Below the pieces are notes generated by a model. It was not told the origin of the DNA. It saw only the letters and a list, made by a program, of their open reading frames with translations, and ran no database searches. A stretch of DNA of 64,000 bases from Acridotheres tristis (Eukaryota > Chordata > Aves > Passeriformes > Sturnidae): assembly GCA_037013685.1 (NCBI GenBank), contig CM072919.1, positions 46,390,116 through 46,454,115 on the forward strand, written 5' to 3'. Every line of letters begins with the position of its first letter. The stretch's first letter is position 1. Of this stretch, positions 1-10,710 are shown piece after piece. The translations under genes were made by a program, and so were the position numbers.

Positions 1-1482
1 TTTAAAGTAAAAAATAGATTTTTTTATCTTCAGAAAATCAATGTTCCAAATGATATATTTCTTTTTTTAACTTCTAATCAAGTTCCACTTTTGTGCATTC
101 ATCCATCTATCACGGACTTTACTTCTATAACTATAGCCACTGATCCTTAGGACTCAATTACCCTAAACTGCTTTTCTTTGGAGACAATAAAAGCTTTTCC
201 CAGCTTGTCCTTTTTTGCTTTCTTGCAAGTTTTGCTGTGAGATGGATTTTTTTCTGTGAGGGCCCCTCAAAATACTCACATATGAATTGTGGATTTGCTC
301 ATTTGTATGGGTTTGTATCTGAAAGACACATGAATATGTATAATATATAACCATATATGTATACATTAGGCCAACATTTTCTAAGATGCATTTACTTTTT
401 AAATTATATTGTAGAACACAGATTTTGTATTTTCTTTCTGTTTCCTTTTATTTTTATTCCTTTCAAAGTTATTTGTGTGATAGCTTTCTTTGATAGAGCA
501 TAAACCTTTTTTCCTATTGTTTTCTCACACAAGGATAGATTTTTTTTAGAGGTAACAGGTAGTTCCTTTACTAGAACAAAGATGTTTCTGTTGTCTGATT
601 ATCTTTTCTTTGAGTTAATAGTTAGAGCTCTAGCAGTACATTTTTGACAAAGAGTTTGGTTCTCATTATTATTGTATTTATTATGGAACATAAAGGATTT
701 GCTCTGTCATCAGTGTTTGTTCATAGCTACTTGGCTTGCACTTAATCTTCAAGGTTAATTAACCCAAAAGGCACGTCCGAAAAATTACTGTTGATGGGTG
801 TCTGAAAACTGGGTTTCATTGAATGGGAGAGAGCTTGTTTCATAGAACAGTTGTGATGTAATTTGTTTTCTGTGTATTACATAGTACTAAAGAAGAGTCC
901 TTGAGATGGAGAAAATAATTTAACTCCCATTCAGAGTCCCATTTTCCCTCCTGGCAGGGCAGTGTGCCATGTTGCTTGCCCTTAATCAGAGCTGCCTGTT
1001 TGAGCTAAGTGGTAATTTGTAGGGAGTGGTTGAACTGAAATTTTTTCATTTCCTTGCCTAGTCTCTTCCTACAAAATACCAAGGTTACTCCTTTTTATGC
1101 TTCTTGTGGAACAGTAGTGCGACCCTGAGTTTCTTGTTGCTCTTAGTCTTCTCTCTTCACTCTCTCAAACAGGTTGCTGTGTAGGGAGTTTGGCTCCCTG
1201 GGTGATTTGTATGAAGTGAGCATTGTGATCTGCAGCCCAGCTGCTGTGTCAGGCCCTGAAATGACAATCATTCCTGTCCAAGAAATGACAAGAGTTAAAG
1301 ACGCACAATTCACACTGAAGTGTGAATTTACTCTGATTTACTTGATCAGTAGGATGCCTTGAGTGGTTCAAAAATCTATCACAACAGAATTCATAGGAAC
1401 AGACGTGTGATGTTCTGATGCCTTTCCATTCCCTGTGTGCTCCATCTGACACTTCTTTTTGTTCTTTTTCCCATTCATGCAG
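1..1482 (+). other. SLC24A2: SLC24A2 intron, 5' part cut by window edge
   Basis: This AT-rich non-coding sequence runs up to the acceptor (AG at 1481-1482, preceded by a pyrimidine-rich tract from about 1451) of the first exon in the window. The short open frames here have no recognisable domain or codon pattern. I see no repeat family, RNA gene or promoter in it. It is assigned to an SLC24A2 intron because the following exon begins in phase 0 inside the protein, so coding sequence must precede it upstream. Confidence 0.75.
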
Positions 1483-1521
1483 TCACCTAATGCTGGAGAC
1501 AAGGATGACCAAACATTGACG
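1483..1521 (+). CDS. SLC24A2: SLC24A2 exon: 13-residue loop exon
   Basis: This 39-nt exon encodes SPNAGDKDDQTLT (residues 1-13). It has a clear acceptor (CATGCAG before it) and donor (GTAGGC at 1522), and is phase 0 at both ends. The residues lie directly N-terminal to the well-conserved TKPRLQRGGSSASLHN block of NCKX2, at the start of the large cytosolic loop between the two membrane clusters. It is too short to be found by ORF length; it was identified by the match to the NCKX2 loop and by phase continuity with the exon at 2591. Because length and phase are multiples of three, skipping it would keep the frame. NCKX2 is known to be alternatively spliced in this part of the loop, but whether this exact exon is the variable one cannot be read from DNA. 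Confidence 0.85.
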
Positions 1522-2590
1522 GTAGGCAGCAATTTTGCATCTGAGCATTTGTTTCTCAGGAGGGTGGTGAGGCAAGCCTTACATTGGTTTGGCATGCATC
1601 AACTTCTTTCTAAATTAATGGGGTTTCTTTCTCCTTCTATTACTGGGGTTTATTTCTCCTTCTATACTGCTATTGAGTTTAAATAATTTATTTCCAAACA
1701 TAAAGCAGTGAATTAATCTTCTTTATTGGTTTCTGTAATTTATCATTTTTTATATGTATGACACCAAAGATTAATCCGTGTATTATTGCCAAATATTATT
1801 TTTTCAGTGTTGGTTTTTTCCCTCTCTAATTGGATTTCAGGGTCTTTCTACTCAGTAGCCTGTTGGCTCTCACTATCCTTTTATTGAAACAAAGAAACAG
1901 CCACAAAGCAGTCTTACTGTATGAGATATATACAGTGCATTGATTATTGTATTAGACAATTGCACGGGGAGCAGAATCTCAGAGTATGTTTAATATTTCA
2001 TTACAAGCATGCAAAAGATACTTGTACATTAGATTCATGGCTTTAGATGTCTGTACTGCCTTACCACAATCTCAGTCACTTTTTGCCATGAGAATCCAGT
2101 AGATTGAGCCAAAGTGAGGAGCATGTTTCTGACTGAGTGCCATTAAAAAAAAGTAATCTGCCCTTTTTCTCCATAGTGTTGATCATACGCATACTTTCAA
2201 TGTACTCGAGTAATAAAAATTGTAACTTACTTCAGGGATTCAGACAGAAGGTTCTATAAAGAAACAAATTATTAGTTCTTCCTGATTCAAGTGTGAGGTT
2301 TTCATTTTCTTAACACTTTATGAGTTTTCACAAGGAAGGATTCTTTTTGCCATGTTTTTTTTCCTGAGTCCTGGGAGACTAATGTCTTTTCTGACAATCC
2401 ATCCCCTCCTGAGACATTGTATTTATGGCAATGAGTGATAAAGTCTGTCACTTAACATAATCTGCTATAGGCGATACTTCAAAATGTTTCATTGTGCAGT
2501 GAGGTGTGAGATTAATTCATACTGTTTCAGACATCTTTCCACAGAAACAATAAAAAGACCCTAAATTCTTCGCCGTATTTTTTACTCTAG
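1522..2590 (+). other. SLC24A2: SLC24A2 intron, 1.07 kb
   Basis: AT-rich intron with donor GTAGGC at 1522 and acceptor TTTTACTCTAG ending at 2590. The open frame that runs through the exon into this intron is only read-through. No repeat or regulatory element was recognised. Confidence 0.9.
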
Positions 2591-2699
2591 ACCAAGCCAC
2601 GTCTCCAGCGGGGAGGAAGCTCTGCATCTCTCCACAACAGTCTAATGAGGAACAGCATCTTCCAGCTCATGATTCACACACTTGACCCACTTGCTGAAG
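2591..2699 (+). CDS. SLC24A2: SLC24A2 exon: conserved cytosolic-loop block
   Basis: This 109-nt exon encodes residues 14-49 plus the first base of codon 50. It starts TKPRLQRGGSSASLHN and ends HTLDPLAE. It is one of the most conserved parts of the NCKX2 cytosolic loop, with a basic, serine-rich start (possible phosphorylation sites, inferred) followed by an amphipathic stretch, NSIFQLMIHTLDPLAE. The sequence is diagnostic for SLC24A2 over its rod paralogue SLC24A1. It enters in phase 0 and leaves in phase 1; the donor is GTATGC at 2700. The following intron is very long (24 kb), so the next coding piece is at 26938. No frameshift or stop is present, and codon 50 is completed as glycine across the junction. 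Confidence 0.95.
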
Positions 2700-5600
2700 G
2701 TATGCCTAATAAGTTGGTTCTTTTTTTGCTTTCCTGATGCAAAAGATAACAAATGCTTTATTTTTCCTTTCTCTCCACAAAACTATTTTTTGTATTTCTC
2801 TTGCTTTCATCGGTCTTTTTTGAGTGTGTCTGGATTTTCTGAGAGAGTTCTGCACTTTTATGGTGTGATATATGTACTCTCACCAAGACTTTCGACTTAG
2901 GAAATGTGTACATTGCAGTGAAACTAAAACTGGTCACTCGGTCAATGCATAACTACTGATTCTCTTCTCTTCTGGTTTCAGCAGCAATGTAAAAGTTACA
3001 CAAGCTGTATCGTCCCGTACTTCCATAAAGATTTTTGTTCGTTTTCCTCCCTGGTTTTGATTTTATTTTAAAACAATGTCAAAATGGCAGGTAATTTGTC
3101 ATGTGCACTGTAGAAAAGAATGAGATTCTGTAGATTTGACTTCAGGTTGTTTAAGGCTGACATTAATAAAAATGCAGCCAATGCACCTCTGTATTACATG
3201 TATGTAAAGGGTTTACTTGCTTTATCCAAGTGTGGTGTGATTTATTTTTTCTTTGGCAAACTAGCAAGAAGACCACTGAGAAGCTGGCAGGAAAACCATA
3301 TTGGCTTTGTAATTGTGGGGTGATCTGACTCTCAGATTCTAGTAGAACTAAAAAAATTCAAGGCCTTGTGTTATTCGATGTCTGTAGGACTTGCTGCAGT
3401 AATAGATGTCTCGAGAAATAGCAGTTGTGAAGGAATAGGGAAGTACTAAAGAGACCTACAATATTACTGACAGACCTTTCAAACTTCAGTGACCAAAAAC
3501 TGTATATAGCACTTTACATGAGTATACATGACAGACTTAAGACCATAAGAAAGCTAGAATTGTTGACTGGAGCACAATTTGAACCTAATGTAAATTGAGA
3601 ATAAGATAATCTCTCAGATATTTTTCCATTGCTCAAGCTTATTTCACTTATTTCCCATACTTCCCAGCTTGTTCAGTGTTCAGACTGTCTACTTTCTGCT
3701 GTAGTAAGCTTGCACTGTGTAGTGTGATCCAGAGGCTTTCCCCTTCACCACAGTGAAGGACAAAAGGGATTTGAAATCTGAAATTCATCTTGGTAGAGGC
3801 AAAAGCCCTGCACTTCTGAAAATTAGGTTTATACTTATAATTAAGTTTGTCAGGTAACTCAGTTTACCTGAACTCCTGGTTTTCATTATGTCAGTAAAAC
3901 TATTGACATCAATGTGGATTGATAGAGATGTTTGCAGTACATAAATCTTACTTAAATTAACCCAGTAACATTTTCTTTGGGGTTTCTTTCATATAATACT
4001 TTACTATTTACAGATTTTTTCCTTTCCAAAGTCTTACATTTGTCCTAGAAGTAATATTCTTTAAAAAAAATGGGAATAGAAATATATTGTGGCCTTCAAG
4101 TAAGTTCAAGGAAGTAGCCATTTCATTGTCTGGACATTTCATTCAAACTAACACGCTGAGTTAAATTTTCGAGGGGAAAAAGAATCTACCTGCATTTACA
4201 GTAAACACTGCATTTTAATGTAAAACTTCCATGAAGAAATGGCCAAAAAACTGCTGGAAAATAACCTATGTGTGTGCAGATATTAAAGTTGGTATATGCA
4301 AAGAAGCCAGTATTTCAAGCTTTTGCTAACTTTACAGAATTCAAATTTTAGTTCCTGAGAGCATGAAAGTGCAATTCATTCAATAATTTGTTTTTGCACA
4401 TGGAACTCTGCTTTTAGCTTTTTATAAACAGACTTATGACTGTAGAAAAAATTTGATAAAAATACATCCATGTCTCTGTCACACATTATTAACCTTTTCT
4501 GAGGCACCACCTCATTTGTGCACACTCAGCTTTCAAGATCTTTTGTCCTGCAGGCAGTTTGGAGGGCAAACATGAAGAGTATTGAATGTCTCCACTGAAC
4601 ACACTCATGTTGTTTTCTGAGATTTTAAGCTTTTAAGTGTCCGTATTAATTATTCTATATCCAGTTTATTCTGCAAACTTCCATGAAAGAAAAGCCGTTT
4701 TCATTTGATGTAAATCCTGTGTCTGGTCCAGGCAGGTAATACTAGTTAATAAATTTGGATGTCATTGTATTTTAATCTTACATTCACTTAAAAAGCATGT
4801 GTGAAAATGGATGTGGGTACCTACTGTATACAATATTAATTATCTACTTGGATCTGTATGAATTTTATGTACCAAATTCTCCCCATGTTTTTGTGTTTTA
4901 ATCTGTGTATAATGACATTGAAGAAGCAAATTGGTGCATCATCTTTATTTAAGTCTTTTTTCAGCCAAGTAATTTTTTAAGCTGATAGTATTTGATTGTT
5001 ACAAATTAAAAGAAATAGTATTTATTAAAAGTGTCTGAGATACGCAGTCCTTTGCTCTATAAACCCATTATTTGGGGAGCTTTAGAAATGTAAAGGATTA
5101 TCTGGTGCCTTCTCTGGCCCATGTGGCTCTCTCCAATTTACATGTCCTTCCCTCTACTGAAAAAAACTCAACAGTTTTGAGTTTTGTGTAAGCAAAGAAA
5201 ATTAGCTCTGATGCACTCATGTAATGAATGATGATGGACCTGCATCATGACCTGTGAGGCTAAATGTTTTTTTCCAAATCATTTGATGCAAGTATGGATC
5301 AGACTCAAAGGAATAGCAGAAAGACGTTATAAAAATTTTCAGTCTTGCTTTAGTCAGCTTAAATTTCCTCCGTATTTCTGCCAAATGATGACTTAGATCA
5401 ATAGGTCAAAAACATTGCATAATTTCCTGAATTTATTGGATTTGCGGAAAAAGAACAGTTTACTGAAAGCATTAAAAAGTGCCACTCTCAAAGAAAAACA
5501 AGTTTGAAAGGCGTCTGTCAAAGCTAACATACACGGGGACTCTGGCAACCCCTGCACTTGGGCATACTCCTGACATCCTCCTCCTCCTTGTCTCATTTCC

Positions 5601-6793
5601 TTTTCCCCCATTTCTCTAGCTTTACTTCTTTGCCTTTCTCACACTGGATCTCACTCCCTGGCACCCACCTTCTTCCAGCCTTCTCCCATAGGATGGCTTC
5701 TGCAGCACCTGCTGTCTTTCTGGGCTGCTGGCTCCGTCAGTCAGGTCACTTCCCGATCAGACACCAGCATCACTGCGGCTGCCACAGCCAAGTGGGAAAG
5801 TGTGGGTAAAGTCTGAGAGCTCTGTGCGTGATTCTTGAGGGCTTCTAGATCAAACATTGCCTTTAGAAGTTACATTTCTAATTATTGCACTGCTGCTGCG
5901 AGATCCAGATTTTCCTCCTCTTGAAGTCAGTAATAAAGTTCACTGTTAGATTCCCTTGAATAATTGCAAGTGAAATGGGGGCATTGGGAAGCATGCTGCA
6001 CTGTCATTTGGAGTTGTGTGGATTTTGCGAGGGTGACAGAAGTCCCATCTGCATCCTATTGGTAGCAAAAGCAGTATAGAGTGTATGAACAGGCCGCGTG
6101 ACTATTAAAGATCAGCTTGACCTACACACCATTATTACTGCATTAACATTCAGTGTATTTATAGAAAACCAGCTCAGCAAATTTACTTCTGAATAATTCA
6201 TTTGTGTAGTCAGAACCAACCTCTACCGCAATTGAAAGCATCTTAAAAAAGCACTTGATTGCAAGTAGGATAACATGAAATGAGAGAGTAAGATTTATTT
6301 TCCACAAAATATGGATAAACAGAGCAGTCCCAATATGCTATATCACACTTGTGAACCTGTCCTTCCTTTTCCCTTTACACATAAATGTAGTTTTGGATGG
6401 CTTGTGGCTGTCTTGCAAAAGCCAACTGGCAAACTCTCCAGAATCAGTAGGCTTGCAAGGTGTTCAGCCCACCTCTGACAGATGAGTAATATCTGAGGAG
6501 CTGCTGGAAATTTGGCTCTTTGTATTCAGGCAGGTGTGCAGTCATGCTGTGGATTTAGCAGTCTAGACAAGGAAGGCTTCTCCCCTTCAAAATCTTGGTC
6601 TCAGAATAAAGCTTCTAAGAAGATAAGAGTTCAGCCAATCTAACAGGTGAATGTGTAGGATGTTTGTTAATGGAACGTGGACTTTACATTACAGCTGAGA
6701 CATCATGATTCATTAAAAATATAAATATCTATATGACATTAAGTTTTTGTTTGCTTTTATCTTATTACAGAAATAATGACCTTGATAGACATC

Positions 6794-6874
6794 ATTTCCT
6801 GAGGATTAAGATTAATGACTGCCTGTGTTTCAGGCTATCATCAACTCTCAGCCAGTCATTAATCCCCAGGAAAT
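6794..6874. repeat. imperfect inverted repeat (22-bp arms)
   Basis: The left arm (6794-6821) starts ATTTCCTGAGGATTAA and ends AATGACTG. The right arm (6853-6874) is its reverse complement except for one A/G difference and an extra 6-nt GATTAA-like duplication in the left arm. The roughly 31-nt interior could fold as a terminal loop. This may be a remnant of a small inverted-repeat element, a hairpin RNA or chance; nothing assigns a function. Confidence 0.6.
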
Positions 6875-8419
6875 CCTATGCCATATTTGCTTCTGCTTAA
6901 GTGCTAGTCTGGCAATCCAGCTGGTCTGTTCATAACAACATTACCCATATGAATAAGGATGGCATCATCTGACCTGCTGTGTTGGTCGGGCCCCAATTCA
7001 AAACCCAAGCAACCTGAACATAAATCATGACAATCATTGATCATTTGTAGCTGTTTTCTTTGGAGCCGTGTACCTCAGATACCTTTGTCCTAGTTTTGAA
7101 AGGGATATTCTGGGTTATGAAAGTGTAGGTTTTACAAAGATCTCTACATTTTTAAAGAGAAGATGGCTACTGTTGTGCAGTGGGAGCAGGGCAAGAATAA
7201 GATGGTAAGTATTTTCTATGAAAGTGTGCCAAGAATAGTAATCCTGCCTTCTCCCTGTAAGCTGTATGTTGCTTTAAAGATGACTCCTTCAGGAGTGTGG
7301 AGGGAGCAATTTCTCTCTACAGGTACTCCGTTGAACAGGGAATATACCAGCACTGAAGTGAGGATTTAGAACACCAGTCCAATCTGAGGCTACATTGGTT
7401 TTTTTGCACCTTTATCAAGATACAGGAAGAATGAGATATTTTTATTATCATAGCACCCCTTTTCTGCTTGCTAATAAGGTGCTGCAGGCCAGCAAAACAT
7501 CTCCCACAAGTGAGGATTTAGCTAGTTGCTAACTTTCTTGCTCTTGTGTGACAAGGCTATAACTCATATGCAAATACCATCCTCTGCATGAAAATGAGTG
7601 TGATATAAATCTCTGTCATGGCTTAGTCCCCAGTGAGAAGTAGGTATCTTTGGCAATTTTCTCCTATTCCCATCTTGAGTCCTCTTTCCAAAATGGAAAA
7701 CTACAGGATGTACTTCTGCAGAAAATGAATTGTTTATCTTATATGCTGTACTTTTTTTTTTAAAGATAAAAATATGGTGCATATTATTGGTGAGAGAAGT
7801 AACCTTCTGTTACATAAAGCTGAGCTTACAATTCTGTCACTTCCTCCACTGAACACCGAAAAATACAGTACTGTCACTGTTCTGACAAAAACTGAAACCT
7901 GCATTCATACTTCTCAGGAAAATAAAGAAGAATCCTCGAAGTTTTTGACATAGTAGTGAATTATTTATAATGGCTTGGTAGATGTTGTTGTGTTGCTACA
8001 TACTGGTCTTAAGAATTTTCCAACTTTTCCATTCACTGCAAACTGTTCTGCTTCATTTGCTGCAGCTGCTTGGGTACTTTTCTTAGATGTCGTGGAAATT
8101 GTCAGCTCACCCCAAAGACATCTGGCAGAGTTTGGGTGTCCTTTGCCTGCATGGTTACTCAGCAGTCTCCCAAAGTTTGTCTCATTTTGCAAAAAACTTA
8201 TGTCCTTACTCTTCCCATGGCCTAGGTGAGCTGCACCATCATGTCTGTGCTTGCTGCCATTGGTGCTGTTGGAAACCTTGTTTGCCTGAAGCTGTTTATT
8301 TGCCATATCCTCAGAGAAGTAAGGCCAGGCAGCTCAGCTTACACCAACTCATGGGTAATGCTCAGCTCCTGCATGGCTGGAGTAACCTGAGCACTTCCAC
8401 TTTCCTTATCTCCAGAATG

Positions 8420-8468
8420 TGGATCTCAGAAGTAATTTTCAACCTTAACCATTCTTTGATTCTGTGAT
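8420..8468 (+). mobile_element. CR1 LINE 3'-end fragment, plus strand
   Basis: About 49 bp resembling the extreme CR1 3' end: GGATCTCAGAAGTAATTTTC followed by CAACCTTAACCATTC and a degenerate octamer tail TTTGATTCTGTGAT. The element is severely 5'-truncated, as is usual for CR1. It sits 22 bp before the tail of an oppositely oriented CR1 at 8491, so the two tails face each other. Confidence 0.65.
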
Positions 8469-8490
8469 GTTGGCAAGATTTGAGTGCACT

Positions 8491-9065
8491 TCACAGAATC
8501 ACAGAATCACAGAATCACAGAATCACAGAATCACAGAATCACAGAATCACAGAATCACAGAATGAACTAAGTTGGAAAAGACCTTTGAGATCATCTAGTC
8601 CAACCAATAGCCTAGCGTGTCCTCATCAACTGAACCATGGCACTGAATCTTTTTTCGAATACCTCCACAGACACAGACTCCACCATCTCCCTGGGCAGAC
8701 AATTCCAGTGTTCAGTCGCTCTCTCAGTGAGTAAATTTTTCCTGACATCCAACCTAGACTTCTCCTGGCACAGCCTAAGACTTTGTCCTCTGGTCTTGTC
8801 GGTTGCTGCCTGGAGAAAGAGACCAACCCACCTGACTACAGCCACCTTTCAGGAGGTTGTAGAGAGTGATGAGGTCACGCCTGAGTCTCCTTTTCTCCAG
8901 GCTGAACAACCCCAGCTCCCTCAGCCATTCCTCACAGGGTTTGTGTTCCAAGCCCTTCTCCAGTCTTTTTGCCTCCTCTGGATGTGCTCAAACATCTCAA
9001 TGTCCTTCCTAAACTGAGGGCCCAGAACTGGACACAGCACTCAAGGTGTGACCTCACCACTTCCT
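8491..9065 (-). mobile_element. CR1 LINE 3' fragment with 9 tail octamers, minus strand
   Basis: On the plus strand it opens with nine perfect copies of TCACAGAA (8491-8562), which read on the minus strand as the CR1 terminal octamer repeat. It then follows the CR1 3' UTR backwards: GTTGGAAAAGACCTTTGAGA, CTCCACCATCTCCCTGGGCA, TCTCCAGGCTGAACAACCCC, and on to GACACAGCACTCAAGGTGTG. It is 5'-truncated within the RT/3' region at about 9065 and the reading frames are broken. Octamer number varies between copies and the uninterrupted array suggests a fairly young insertion (inference). Confidence 0.93.
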
Positions 9066-9664
9066 AGCATCATGCCAGAGAAGAAAGAAATAAATCTTCA
9101 GAACTATATAAGCACAAAAAAGTATTTTATTTAACATGAAGAAACATGCAAATCTAGACAAAATTAATGAAGTAATTTTGAGTGTTATTAACTATCTTTG
9201 CTTTAAATCCTTCATCATTCTTAAGCATCCTATAGGCATACCATAGACCTACAAAGAAGCTAAGCATCCTTCTTGCACCATTGCTCTTACCCAGCTTGTC
9301 CTTGGCTCCTCTTCTGTCCCACCAAGGAAAAACCAAGTCCTCTGAGCACAGTGCTCAGACCATTTTGGCTCTCCACTCAGCTGCAGACTGAAATGTTTGC
9401 AAGGGATTTCTGCCAGAGAAGATGGGGGCTCCCTGTCAGGCTCACATACATATTAATAGCTGTTAATTATAACATGGTGTCTTCTCTTTAACTCCTTCCC
9501 ATGGTGTTTCAGTCTGATATGATGGTGGGAAACCAATGAAAAGGAGAGTTAGGCTTACCTTCACAGTGTAGTGTCACATCAGGCCGATATTCATTCACTG
9601 GTTTTATGCATCTAGCTTTCGCAAAATTGATGTGCTTTTTCTTACATAGGTTGAAAGGGGCTTC

Positions 9665-10235
9665 TTGCATTACAGAATCCAGTTAGTCCAATCCTTGCTC
9701 AAGCAGGATCAACTCCAGCAGGTTGACTGTGACAGCTTCCAGTCACGATTTGAAAATGTTCACAAATGGAGACTCCACAGTCTTTTTGGGAGTCCCATTT
9801 CAGTTTTTGCCCATCATCCCAATACGTGTCCAGATGGAATTTTCTGATTTTAGTTCATGTCCATTGACTCTTCTCCTGTCAATGGGCACTTCTGAGGGAA
9901 GTACTGTTCCCTTTTGTTCCTTCTATCCCATGAGGTCCTTATACATGGGGATAAGATCTCCCTGAACCTTCTTTCCCCCAGGCTGAACAGTCCTAGCTCT
10001 CTCAGCCTCTCCCCTTATGGCAGGTGTTCTGTCCCATCACCATCTTTGTGGCCCAGTGCTGGACTCCTTCTGGTATGTCTACAACTGCCTTGTACTGGTG
10101 AGCTTGGGACTAGTCCCAGCACCCACATATGTCCCATGAGCACTGGCAGAAGGAAAGCATCATCTCCTTGGCATGGTGGCAGTGCTCTTTCTAGTGCAGC
10201 ACCCTAAGGGTGCTGTTGGTCACCTTCACTGCAGT
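9665..10235 (-). mobile_element. CR1 LINE 3' fragment, minus strand
   Basis: In reverse orientation it carries the CR1 landmarks GTCCAATCCTTGCTCAAGCA, GGAGACTCCACAGTC, CAGGCTGAACAGTCC and CTCTCAGCCTCTCC. The octamer tail is reduced to about one degenerate unit (TTACAGAATCC). It differs in sequence from the neighbouring copy at 8491, pointing to a different, older CR1 subfamily. The 5' end is truncated near 10,235, just before a T-rich tract. Confidence 0.88.
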
Positions 10236-10359
10236 GGCACTTTTCTAGCTTTTTTTTTTTTTTGACTCTCCACACAGTCATTAGCAAGAAGTGATGCCTT
10301 GGGTTTTAGCTTTTATATTTTTCAGGCTCTCTGCTGCTTGGTATGTAGCTCTGAAACTT

Positions 10360-10710
10360 CGTGTTAGGTGTTAGTAAGTTCTCTTCACAGGGTAGTTAGA
10401 CAAAACTATCCCTTCCTAGCTAGAGAATCAAGGACACCCATTACCCAAAAAGCACGAACAACAGTGAGGGAAAGGGGGCAAGACAGGGGGCAGAGACTTC
10501 ATAGTCTGGGGCTGTGTTTGGACAATTGACCCAAATATGTAGGTGAACCAAAACTTATAAAAGTGTAGAAACTTGTTACTTGCATCCATCTTGAATTCAA
10601 TTTGAGTGTAGCCCTGGCTAGGCTCTTGCACTGCCCAATAAATACCTATTTTATTCCTTTTGCTCTGTCTAGACTCTGTTCCAGGTCAGCCTTTCCAGGC
10701 AGCAGAAGAA
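10360..10710 (+). mobile_element. probable solo LTR remnant
   Basis: The segment has LTR-like architecture on the plus strand: a TATA box (TTATAAAA, about 10554-10561), a polyadenylation signal AATAAA at 10637-10642 about 80 bp downstream, then a T-rich/TCTG-rich stretch and a possible CA end between 10,690 and 10,705. No gag, pol or env-like coding sequence flanks it. I could not fix the termini or find a convincing target duplication, so boundaries are approximate and the call rests on architecture alone. It could instead be coincidental promoter-like sequence. Confidence 0.45.

Noticed and set aside
7965..8306. 113-residue minus-strand frame with Ala/Thr/Asn-rich sequence
   Set aside because: No motif or family recognised in any of the three minus frames; no splice sites or retrocopy hallmarks could be tied to it. 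It may be a decayed pseudogene but I cannot name a parent.
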